Positions 1 to 6,413 of a stretch of DNA of 22,354 bases are shown here, piece after piece. Below the pieces are notes generated by a model. It was given only the letters and a program-made list of their open reading frames with translations, searched no databases and had not been told where the DNA came from. The first letter of the stretch is position 1. Each line of letters starts with the position of its first letter. The DNA is from an uncultured Bacteroidales bacterium (GTDB lineage: Bacteria > Bacteroidota > Bacteroidia > Bacteroidales > Marinilabiliaceae): the NCBI GenBank assembly GCA_937892095.1, contig CALAVC010000058.1, positions 1 through 22,354 on the forward strand. The letters run 5' to 3'. A program made the position numbers and the translations under genes.

Positions 1-1489
1 TGCGCTCCTGGCTCTCGTTGGCAATGATTTCCTTCGACGAGAGCGTCTGGTCGCCGATAGGCAGCTTGGTCATGTCAATCTCGCCACCGCAGTCCTCCAC
101 CAGCTCGGAGAGGCAGTTCAGGTGGCCGGCGGAGCCGTGGTCGTGGATGCTCACCACGGGGTTCACGTCCTCCTCGCAGAGGGCACGCACCAGGTTGTAG
201 GCACGCTTCTGCATCTCCGGGTTGGCACGCTGCACGGCGTTCAGCTCGATGCCGCTGCTGTAGCGCCCGGTGTCCACCGACGACACGCTGCCGCCGCCCA
301 GGCCGATGCGATAGTTGTCGCCACCGAGCAAAACGACATCTTGACCTGCGGTTGGGGTCTTTTTAAGGGCATCGGACTTGCGTGCGAATCCGACGCCACC
401 AGCCATCATGATTACTTTGTCGAACGCAAATGTGCGTCCGCTTTCTTCGTGTTCGTAGGTGAGCAGAGAGCCACAAATCATTGGCTGGCCAAACTTATTG
501 CCAAAGTCGCTGGCACCATTGGAGGCTTTTATGAGTATTTGTGCTGGGGTCTGATAGAGCCACTGACGAACAGGGACACCTTTTTCCCAAGGACGGTCGT
601 CGGCAAGACGTGAGTAGGACGTCATGTAGACTGCTGTCCCTGCGATGGGCAGAGAGCCTATGCCACCACCCATGCGGTCGCGAATTTCGCCACCGCTACC
701 TGTTGCTGCTCCGTTGAAAGGCTCGACTGTGGTGGGGAAGTTGTGTGTCTCGGCTTTGAGAGAGAGAACGGTTTCGATGTCTTTGGTCTCAAACTCGGAC
801 GGAACATCGGGTGCTGAGGGTGCAAACTGCGTCATGGTTGGACCTTCGATGAAGGCTACGTTGTCTTTATAGGCAGAGACGAGATAGCCTGGGTTGACTT
901 CGGAGGTGCGACGGATGAGTTTGAAGAGCGATAGTTCGCGTTCTGCGCCGTCGATGATGAAAGTGCCGTTGAAAATTTTGTGGCGGCAGTGCTCTGAGTT
1001 GACTTGTGAGAAACCGAATACTTCGGAGTCGGTTAGTGGTCGACCGAGTCGTTTGCTAAGGCTTTCGAGATATGCTATTTCAGGGTCGGAGAGCGCAAGA
1101 CCTTCAGACTTGTTGTATGCCTTAAAGTCGGTTATGTAGACAATGGGGTCGGGCGTCTTGTCGAGGGTAAAGGTGTTCTGGTCGAGCCCATTGTAGAGCG
1201 ATTGGAGCATTGGGTCGTAGGTTGCCTTGTCGGAGTCGACGGCGAAAAATTCTTCGATACGACTGATTCCTTCAATGCCCATGTTAACAGTTATCTCAAC
1301 TGCGCTGGTGCTCCAAGGTGTAATGGTTTCGCGCCGAGTGCCGACGAAGAATCCGCTTAGGTTGTCTTCGGTAAGTGGAGTGGCATCGGAGAAAAGCCAT
1401 ACGAGTTTTTGGGTGTCGACATTGGATAGATTGCTGTTCTTCTCAACAGCAATGATATTGTTTTCTTTGTTCCGGAAAAAGATTACCAT
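1..1489 (-). CDS. purL: Phosphoribosylformylglycinamidine synthase (FGAM synthase), N-terminal part, cut by window edge
   Basis: This gene encodes the ATP- and glutamine-dependent enzyme of the fourth step of purine synthesis (FGAR to FGAM), a cytoplasmic enzyme. About 496 codons are present; the large single-chain form in this phylum is usually about 1,230 residues, so roughly the first 40 percent is seen. Conserved blocks are visible: AETHNFPTTVEPFNG followed by GSGGEIRDRMGGG near residues 248-278, and GGDNYRIGLGGG near 389-402. The start is the ATG at 1489-1487, with an in-frame TAA about 18 bases upstream. It begins 22 bases after the stop of the glycosyltransferase and is probably co-transcribed with it. 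The reading frame is open throughout. The last 300 or so bases toward position 1 are much richer in G+C and use different codons from the rest, so the gene looks mosaic (see findings). Confidence 0.95.
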   Translation of the reverse strand, partial: MVIFFRNKENNIIAVEKNSNLSNVDTQKLVWLFSDATPLTEDNLSGFFVGTRRETITPWSTSAVEITVNMGIEGISRIEEFFAVDSDKATYDPMLQSLYNGLDQNTFTLDKTPDPIVYITDFKAYNKSEGLALSDPEIAYLESLSKRLGRPLTDSEVFGFSQVNSEHCRHKIFNGTFIIDGAERELSLFKLIRRTSEVNPGYLVSAYKDNVAFIEGPTMTQFAPSAPDVPSEFETKDIETVLSLKAETHNFPTTVEPFNGAATGSGGEIRDRMGGGIGSLPIAGTAVYMTSYSRLADDRPWEKGVPVRQWLYQTPAQILIKASNGASDFGNKFGQPMICGSLLTYEHEESGRTFAFDKVIMMAGGVGFARKSDALKKTPTAGQDVVLLGGDNYRIGLGGGSVSSVDTGRYSSGIELNAVQRANPEMQKRAYNLVRALCEEDVNPVVSIHDHGSAGHLNCLSELVEDCGGEIDMTKLPIGDQTLSSKEIIANESQER

Positions 1490-1511
1490 TTGCGTTGTGG
1501 TGTGTTAAGGA

Positions 1512-2291
1512 CTAAATGGTTTTATATTTATTGGAAAAGTTTTTGACTTTTGCCTTTATGAATTGCGGAATTTTGGACAGGACTTTGAGGGAGACTGATA
1601 TGTATTGTGGGATGTGGTGAGACTTGTATATGCGCATATCTTCATCCCACTTGTGGAGCATTGTGCGCATATTTGTAGAAGCTCCACCCATGCGCATGCG
1701 GACAACATACTTATTGAGGTATGCTATGCGGAAATCGGACTCATAGAAAGCACGAATGAGCCATTCGGTATCGGCCGATATTCGATACTCTTCGTTGTAG
1801 GGACCGACGGAGTTGTAGACGCTTTTGCGAGCGAAGACTGTTGTGTGCAGTGGGAGCCAACCTTTGCGGATGCGCTCTCGATAGTAGCCACCACTGACCC
1901 AATCTCGTACGACGTAGTTTACGTTATCGGCACGCACAAAGAGTCCGTTGGCGTAGACAATGTCGGCACTGGTGCGTTGGGCTTCTTTGACTATTTGCGA
2001 GATGGTGTCGGAGGAGTAGAATATGTCGTCGGAATGTAGGAGACCAATGAGCTCGCCAGTGGCGAGTTGTAGTCCTTTGTTTATGCCATTGTATATTCCT
2101 GTGTCGGGCTCGGAGACGAAATGAGCAATTTTACTGGCGTAGGATTTGATTACCTCGACAGAGCCATCGGTACTTTGAGCATCTATGATGATGTATTCAA
2201 TGTCGGCATAATCTTGAGATAGGACACTTTCGATGGTGTTCTTTATTGAGCCGATGCGATTGAAACAAGTTGTAATTATAGATACTTTCAT
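1512..2291 (-). CDS. Family 2 glycosyltransferase
   Basis: This is a 259-residue protein with a GT-A fold of family GT2. The N-terminus MKVSIITTCFNR is the usual first strand and nucleotide-binding loop. Other family marks are IIIDAQSTDGS (about 35-44), DTGIYNGINKGL (63-74), the metal-binding DxD-like HSDD (86-89), and SADTEW (172-177), the usual place of the catalytic acidic residue. Such enzymes transfer a sugar from a nucleotide donor onto a surface-glycan or lipid-linked acceptor at the inner face of the membrane. The donor and acceptor cannot be read from the sequence. There is no membrane segment. It sits alone rather than in a glycan locus, and purL follows after 22 bases, which suggests one transcript. 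The start is the ATG at 2291, with about 180 non-coding bases upstream. Confidence 0.9.
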   Translation of the reverse strand: MKVSIITTCFNRIGSIKNTIESVLSQDYADIEYIIIDAQSTDGSVEVIKSYASKIAHFVSEPDTGIYNGINKGLQLATGELIGLLHSDDIFYSSDTISQIVKEAQRTSADIVYANGLFVRADNVNYVVRDWVSGGYYRERIRKGWLPLHTTVFARKSVYNSVGPYNEEYRISADTEWLIRAFYESDFRIAYLNKYVVRMRMGGASTNMRTMLHKWDEDMRIYKSHHIPQYISVSLKVLSKIPQFIKAKVKNFSNKYKTI

Positions 2292-2324
2292 CAGCGGTTG
2301 TCTAATGTTCTTTCGTGTTGATAC

Positions 2325-2332
2325 GAAAGGTA
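2325..2332 (-). promoter_or_regulatory. Possible -7 promoter element for the glycosyltransferase-purL unit
   Basis: TACCTTTC on the minus strand differs by one base from the Bacteroidetes -7 consensus TAnnTTTG and would give a leader of about 25 bases before the ATG at 2291. No TTG lies 19-21 bases further upstream (the nearest is 27 away), so support is weak. The rest of 2292-2474 is A+T-rich non-coding sequence with no clear terminator for the CDF remnant. Confidence 0.3.
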
Positions 2333-2474
2333 CAAAATTAAGTTTAGAATTTTTAAAAGCAAAGGAGAAAAAACTGATTTTCAGATTCTGTATATGTGCC
2401 GTTTCTGGGCAAAGACGATGGCAAAGTGCATAAACAGCACAGAAACGAGTGCTTTAGAATCGCGTTTTACAATG

Positions 2475-3155
2475 CTATTCTGTATAGTTAAGGTCGACAA
2501 CGACAACAACTTTTTCGCCTGGTACCAGTGGTTGTAGCTCGGCTGGTATGCTTGTGCCAAGTAATTCGTCGATTGGAGAGACTTTTATTATGACTGCAGA
2601 TATTAGAGCTCCTAAAATGCCATCGAGAGATACATTCCAGAGAAGCATTATGGCGGCCGAAACGAGTGTGGCAGTGGTTATTATGGCATCGAAGAGAGCA
2701 TCGGAACCAGAGGCTATTAGGGCGTCGCTTTCGAGTTGCAATCCTTTGCGCTTTACGTATGTTCCTAATATTAATTTGGTTATTATGGCAACAATGACAA
2801 CGACAAGTGTTGTGGCTGTATATGTGGGTGTTGTGGGTTCGATAATTTTTCTGATGGACTCAACAAATGAAGAGGCTCCTGCCACGATTACGATTACGGC
2901 GACAATGAATGCACTGAAGTATTCTATGCGTCCAAAACCAAAAGGGGTGTTTGCGGTCGGCAGGTCGTTGCGATAGTTTTGCACCTATTTCGTTATGACA
3001 CTTGATAGTGCGTCGCTCAGATTATTGATGGCATCCATGACAATAGCAATGCTATTTGCAATAATCCCTACTGACGCTTTAAAACAAGCTAAAAGCACGT
3101 TGGTTAGGACGCCAACAATGCTTGTACGTACGATTTGTGAGTTACGACTTTTCAT
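2475..3155 (-). pseudogene. Cation diffusion facilitator (CDF) transporter, frameshifted and C-terminally truncated
   Basis: CDF proteins are inner-membrane, proton-coupled exporters of Zn, Mn, Fe and similar ions. The first 55 or so codons (ATG at 3155) read as the family N-terminus, with the TM2 metal-site motif MDAINNLSDALSS, and then hit TAG at 2987-2985. The remainder reads in the same frame from a GTG at 2984 to 2475 and includes FGFGRIEYFSAF and the TM5 motif SGSDALFDAI. Between 2990 and 2944 the family sequence (IGAKLSQRPADRKHP) is instead found in another frame. One base is missing near 2990-2988 and one extra base sits near 2947-2940, which restores the frame. After DELLGTSI the protein ends within about 24 residues, so the cytoplasmic C-terminal dimerisation domain is missing. 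The two frameshifts could be sequencing errors, but the lost C-terminal domain supports real decay. Confidence 0.75.
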
Positions 3156-3206
3156 AGTAACATCAAATCTAAACAAAAATGTGTTGACGCGGACAGACTA
3201 CAACGG

Positions 3207-3244
3207 AAAAAGAGCCTTTGAAAGGAAAACCATTTCAAAGGCTC
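3207..3244 (-). terminator. Intrinsic terminator of the flavodoxin-DUF2023 unit
   Basis: A perfect 12-bp stem (3212-3223 pairing with 3233-3244, GAGCCTTTGAAA and its complement) has a 9-base loop. On the minus strand it is followed by five T residues (3211-3207). It lies about 75 bases downstream of the DUF2023 stop. The plus strand has only A residues after the stem, so it acts on minus-strand transcripts. Together with about 70 bases toward 3318 it fills the gap between genes; I see nothing else there. Confidence 0.85.
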
Positions 3245-3318
3245 AAAAAAGGTATGGCTTTACCACAATACGATAAAAACCAGTTGTCTTAAAAACCCAT
3301 AGGTTTAATGGTGTTTAC

Positions 3319-3690
3319 TTAGCTTTGTTGCAGTCGACTACAATAGCGTTCACATTGCATACAGACGTCGTAGCCGAGGAGCGTGCCAAGTATAAAATCT
3401 TCTTCAGGTGTCAGGCAGTTGAGTGGTCGAGTAACGATGTTGCGAATGGCTCGAATACACTGTGGACGACCGAAGAAAATGTTGACGTTGCGACTTCCGA
3501 CTTCTTGAACAACGTAGTCTATCCCAAGGCGCTTGAGTTTGCTAACTGCCTGCTGAGCATAGTCTCGTCGGAGCGTGTAGAGAACAAGATTCCGGACACC
3601 TTTCTGATATTCGTAGATATGGTTGCTTAGCACCATGTTGGCGGTGTTCTGTTCTTGCAAGCGCGCATCGGTTGTAGCGTTTGTGTTCAT
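3319..3690 (-). CDS. DUF2023 family protein, flavodoxin partner of unknown function
   Basis: This is a 123-residue soluble protein that I recognise as a DUF2023-type protein, a small family in this phylum often found beside flavodoxin genes. No function has been established that I know of. There is no signal peptide or membrane segment. The middle (about LRRDYAQQAVSKLKRLGIDYVVQEVGSRNVNIFF) looks like an alpha/beta domain. The C-terminus carries three closely spaced cysteines, CMQCERYC (C110, C113, C117), with further cysteines in PQC and LNC, which may bind a metal or cluster. The start is taken as the ATG at 3690; an upstream in-frame TTG at 3705 would add five residues but has weaker support. 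It begins 30 bases after the flavodoxin stop and is surely co-transcribed with it. A role in electron transfer with flavodoxin is inference from context. Confidence 0.85.
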   Translation of the reverse strand: MNTNATTDARLQEQNTANMVLSNHIYEYQKGVRNLVLYTLRRDYAQQAVSKLKRLGIDYVVQEVGSRNVNIFFGRPQCIRAIRNIVTRPLNCLTPEEDFILGTLLGYDVCMQCERYCSRLQQS

Positions 3691-3720
3691 GATGTCGGAA
3701 TGCAAAGGGTTACTTATGGT

Positions 3721-4209
3721 TTAGAGACCGAGAGTGGGAATCCAAGCAGCAATGCGCTCGTCGGTCTTGTCGCTTTCGTTGACCTCGTCGATTGGCAGAC
3801 CAACAAAATGATCTCCTTCGGCCGAGATTGAACTATCGAAAGTATAGCCAGCTGTCGGTACTTGACCAACGATTGTGGCACCAGACGAAGCAATCTCCTT
3901 GTAGATGAGACCGATGGCGTCGCAGAAAGTGTCGGAGTAGGATGACGAGTCGCCACAACCGAAGATGGCTATCTTTTTGCCAGCAAGGTTGGCGGCTTTG
4001 AGTGTGTTGACGCCGTCGTACCAATCGTCTTGGAGTTCACCACAACCCCATGTAGAAGAGCCAAGAATGAGGTTGTCGTTGGCAGCAATGACATCGGCAT
4101 TGAGGTCGGAGACGGCAATGGCATCTGCCCCAACTTTTTGAGCTATACGACCAGCAATATCTTCGGTCGTCCCGGTAGAAGAACCGTAAACTACAATTGT
4201 TTTTCCCAT
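3721..4209 (-). CDS. fldA: Flavodoxin, long-chain
   Basis: This is a 162-residue soluble FMN protein that carries single electrons at low potential, often replacing ferredoxin when iron is scarce. The FMN phosphate loop SSTGTTEDIA lies at 10-19, the first isoalloxazine loop SSTWGCGELQ at 51-60 (with a tryptophan stacking candidate W54), and the second loop FGCGDSSSYSDTFCDA at about 83-98 (Y91). The length and an inserted segment after residue 115 fit the long-chain class. The start is the ATG at 4209. It is the first gene of a two-gene unit with DUF2023, has its own well-formed promoter upstream, and is divergent from the dcw operon. No Fur-like box was identified. Confidence 0.95.
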   Translation of the reverse strand: MGKTIVVYGSSTGTTEDIAGRIAQKVGADAIAVSDLNADVIAANDNLILGSSTWGCGELQDDWYDGVNTLKAANLAGKKIAIFGCGDSSSYSDTFCDAIGLIYKEIASSGATIVGQVPTAGYTFDSSISAEGDHFVGLPIDEVNESDKTDERIAAWIPTLGL

Positions 4210-4266
4210 TACTATGAATTGTTAATTTTTGAGAGAATACTTTAAGTGAATACTTTTAGATACATG

Positions 4267-4297
4267 CAAAGGTATTGGACGTGCTAAATGATGGCAA
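4267..4297 (-). promoter_or_regulatory. Bacteroidetes-type promoter of the flavodoxin operon
   Basis: On the minus strand TTG (4297-4295) is followed by exactly 20 bases and then TACCTTTG (4274-4267), a perfect match to the Bacteroidetes sigma-ABfr consensus TTG-N19-21-TAnnTTTG. Transcription would start near 4260 and leave a leader of about 50 bases before the flavodoxin ATG. Confidence 0.75.
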
Positions 4298-4555
4298 TAG
4301 TTATTGTTAGGTATTTTGAATAAAACTAAATAAAGAATATAATGTTTTGAAAATCAAGTGATTGTGTTGTTAGTGCTAATGTGGAATTTATGGTTAGTCT
4401 GTTATGGTAGATACTTTGAAGTAATGAATATTAGGTCTAAATAAGGCGATGGCTGCGGAGGGGTAAATGTGTGAAATGTTAAAAAAAAGATTAAGGTAAA
4501 AGTTAGTTTGCTGATAATTAAGGAGTTAAGAAGTAAGGTGGGGGAAAAGAATAAA
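4298..4555. other. Divergent intergenic region, C-poor on the plus strand
   Basis: This non-coding stretch lies between the flavodoxin promoter and the mraZ operator. I found no convincing gene, RNA or repeat. Its main property is a very low C content on the plus strand (11 C in 4321-4590 by hand count), with A, G and T runs. A weak extra AAGGTGG at 4535-4541 resembles the MraZ-type repeats further right but is out of phase (21 bases from the first). Confidence 0.6.
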
Positions 4556-4592
4556 AAAGTGGGAGAAAGTGGTTGCAAGTGGAGTAAAGTTG
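4556..4592 (+). promoter_or_regulatory. Four-repeat MraZ-type operator upstream of mraZ
   Basis: Four 7-base units follow each other with 3-base spacers, giving an exact 10-base period: AAAGTGG (4556-4562), AAAGTGG (4566-4572), CAAGTGG (4576-4582) and AAAGTTG (4586-4592). MraZ of Mollicutes is known to bind a tetrad of AAAGTG[T/G] with N3 spacers, and E. coli MraZ binds spaced TGGG-type repeats upstream of its own gene. The array ends 16 bases before the -7-like element and would cover the -33 zone, as expected for autoregulation of the dcw operon. Confidence 0.8.
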
Positions 4593-4607
4593 AGCTAATT
4601 TTACAGC

Positions 4608-4615
4608 TACCTTTT
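4608..4615 (+). promoter_or_regulatory. Probable -7 element of the dcw operon promoter
   Basis: TACCTTTT matches seven of eight positions of TAnnTTTG and would place the transcript start about 15-20 bases before the mraZ ATG. No TTG sits at the normal -33 distance; that zone is taken by the repeat array, so the promoter may depend on or be limited by MraZ. Confidence 0.45.
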
Positions 4616-4637
4616 CTTGGGTATACTATATAGACGA

Positions 4638-5108
4638 ATGAGTACGTACACTTTCATAGGTGATTTTGACAGCAAGGCCGACCAAAAGAATCGGCTTGTG
4701 ATGCCGTCGGCTTTCAAGCACGAGCTTGAGGGTGGGGAAGAAGGTGTGCGACTTGTCGTGAAGAAAGATATTTATGAAAAATGTTTGCTTGTATACCCTC
4801 GTTCGGTATGGGAAAAGGTGATGACGGACTTGCAAGGTAGAATTGATCCTTATAGTAGAGCGCACACTCGTTTTCTGCGTGAATATCAGCGAAATACGTG
4901 CGAGGTGGGGCTGGACGCTAATGGGCGTTTTCTAGTTCCACAGCGACTACTGGAGCTTATTGGCGAAGGGAAAGATTTTGTATTGCTTGGCGTAGGAGAG
5001 CATATTGAGTTGTGGGATAAGAAAACGTATGAGAGCGATGCAATGAGCCAAGAGCAGCTCGAAGAGCTTACGGAAAGCATTTTTAGCAAAGAAAAAGATA
5101 ATGGATAG
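4638..5108 (+). CDS. mraZ: MraZ, transcriptional regulator of the dcw cluster
   Basis: This is a 156-residue protein of two swapped-hairpin AbrB-like MraZ domains. Each domain shows the DxxxR signature: D15-R19 in DQKNRLVMPSAFK and D93-R97 in DANGRFLVP. MraZ forms ring-shaped multimers that bind spaced repeats upstream of their own gene and control the dcw operon. The start is taken as the ATG at 4638, because FIGDFDSKAD then sits at the usual distance from the N-terminus; a TTG at 4617 is in frame but lies at the expected transcript start. It is the first gene of the operon, and rsmH begins 3 bases after its stop. The matching repeat array at 4556-4592 makes self-control very likely. Confidence 0.95.
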   Translation: MSTYTFIGDFDSKADQKNRLVMPSAFKHELEGGEEGVRLVVKKDIYEKCLLVYPRSVWEKVMTDLQGRIDPYSRAHTRFLREYQRNTCEVGLDANGRFLVPQRLLELIGEGKDFVLLGVGEHIELWDKKTYESDAMSQEQLEELTESIFSKEKDNG

Positions 5109-5111
5109 AAT

Positions 5112-6035
5112 ATGGGTGAGGGAGAGGTATATCATATATCTGTAATGTTGAAAGAGACCATAGATGCGCTACGCGTGGAGAATGGTGGCATATTTGTGGA
5201 TGTTACCTTTGGCGGTGGCGGACATAGTCGGGAGATATTGCGTCGGATGGGGAATGGTGGTCGATTGATAGCTTTTGACCAAGATACGGACGCGTTAAAA
5301 AACGGAGTAGATGACAAGCGCCTTACAATAGTGAACCATAATTTTAGGTTTATGGCGGACTATGTGGACTACATTACGGGAGGCGCCAAGGTTGATGGTA
5401 TACTTGCCGACTTGGGTGTGTCGTCGCACCACTTCGACAGTGCAGAACGAGGTTTTTCGTTTCGGGCAGATGGACCATTGGACATGCGAATGAATAGAGA
5501 GGCTAAGCTGACGGCCGAAGAAGTCGTAAACACATACGATGAGGATAAACTGGCAAAGATATTGGCGACATACGGAGAAGTGGACAATGCAAGACGTGTG
5601 GCACAGAGAATTGTAAGGGAGCGTGTCGCTACGGTCATTGACACGACAGAGAAATTGCGTGAGGTTGTAGAAAAAACGACGTCGCGTGGCGACAGTAATA
5701 AGACTCTGACAAAGGTTTTTCAGGCCATTAGGATAGAGGTAAACCACGAAATGGATGCGCTTGTGGGCATGCTACGTGGCGCAACGCAGATACTCAAACC
5801 GGGTGGAAGGTTGGTTGTGTTGTCGTATCATAGTTTGGAAGATCGCATGGTGAAAAATGTCATAAAGACAGGCGACCCACTATGTTCGGAAGCGGAGACC
5901 GATGCCATATATGGTGGCAGTAAGAGTCCTTTTAAACAATCGAACAGAAAACCAATGTTGCCAACGGAAGAGGAGATTGAAAGAAACCCACGTGCACGCT
6001 CGGCAAAGATGCGTTGTGCAGAAAAAGCAAGATAG
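5112..6035 (+). CDS. rsmH: 16S rRNA (cytosine-1402 N4)-methyltransferase RsmH
   Basis: This is a 307-residue SAM-dependent methyltransferase (formerly MraW) that modifies C1402 of 16S rRNA in the decoding centre. The SAM motif FVDVTFGGGGHSREIL lies at about 28-43, LADLGVSSHHFD at 99-109, and GFSFRADGPLDMRM near 114-127. Further on are FQAIRIEVNHEM and LSYHSLEDRMVK. The length is normal for the family. The ATG lies 3 bases after the mraZ stop, the usual partner arrangement. The C-terminus ends in the basic tail typical of the family (RARSAKMRCAEKAR). Confidence 0.97.
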   Translation: MGEGEVYHISVMLKETIDALRVENGGIFVDVTFGGGGHSREILRRMGNGGRLIAFDQDTDALKNGVDDKRLTIVNHNFRFMADYVDYITGGAKVDGILADLGVSSHHFDSAERGFSFRADGPLDMRMNREAKLTAEEVVNTYDEDKLAKILATYGEVDNARRVAQRIVRERVATVIDTTEKLREVVEKTTSRGDSNKTLTKVFQAIRIEVNHEMDALVGMLRGATQILKPGGRLVVLSYHSLEDRMVKNVIKTGDPLCSEAETDAIYGGSKSPFKQSNRKPMLPTEEEIERNPRARSAKMRCAEKAR

Positions 6036-6046
6036 GGAGTGGAAAG

Positions 6047-6364
6047 ATGGCAGAGAAAAAGACATCGTGGCTTCGGAAGATTGTGACGGGCAGAATAGAG
6101 ATGCCGTTTGACGCGTCGTGGAAGTATGCGTTGTTTATAGCTCTGCTATCGTTCATATACATAACGAACAGGCTTGAAATGGAAGCTCGAGTGAGACGAA
6201 TATCGGACCTAACCAAAGAGATAAAAGAGCTTAGATATGAACACATTACGACGCAAAGCGAGCTGATGAACATGAGTAAGCAGAGCGAAGTTTTGAGGCG
6301 AACAGAGGCAGAAAACTTGGGTCTGCATGAACTGACAGAACCACCGCGAATAGTTGAAAGATAA
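6047..6364 (+). CDS. ftsL: FtsL-like cell division protein
   Basis: This is a 105-residue bitopic membrane protein. It has a short basic cytoplasmic head, one membrane segment at about 27-41 (YALFIALLSFIYIT), and then a helical region, about 45-85, with coiled-coil character (ISDLTKEIKELRYEHITTQSEL). That architecture and the place between rsmH and the division PBP identify the divergent FtsL of this phylum, which with its partners activates FtsW-FtsI at the septum. Sequence identity to E. coli FtsL is not expected to be high. The start is the ATG at 6047, preceded by a purine-rich GGGAGTGGAAAG; an earlier in-frame codon at 6014 overlaps rsmH and is not favoured. Confidence 0.85.
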   Translation: MAEKKTSWLRKIVTGRIEMPFDASWKYALFIALLSFIYITNRLEMEARVRRISDLTKEIKELRYEHITTQSELMNMSKQSEVLRRTEAENLGLHELTEPPRIVER

Positions 6365-6413
6365 AAACAGAAAGCACACACTAAGTAACTAAACGAAAAA
6401 AAGCTAAAAACAC

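Noticed and set aside
122..613. Plus-strand open frames across the purL region
   Set aside because: The minus strand encodes a continuous, recognisable PurL; the plus frames are shadows.
2400..2447. 8-base inverted repeat CGTTTCTG / CAGAAACG as a terminator of the CDF remnant
   Set aside because: The loop is over 30 bases and there is no following T tract.
2944..2990. Programmed ribosomal frameshifting in the CDF gene
   Set aside because: Two opposite shifts within 45 bases would be needed and no slippery site plus downstream structure is evident; indels or sequencing errors are simpler.
3164..3171. TAGATTTG on the minus strand, a perfect -7 match in front of the CDF remnant
   Set aside because: No -33 TTG at 19-21 bases, and it would give a leader of only a few bases; probably chance.
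4621..4632. TATACT and TATA runs as an E. coli-type -10 box for mraZ
   Set aside because: They lie too close to the ATG, and promoters in this phylum use TAnnTTTG; the TACCTTTT just upstream fits better.
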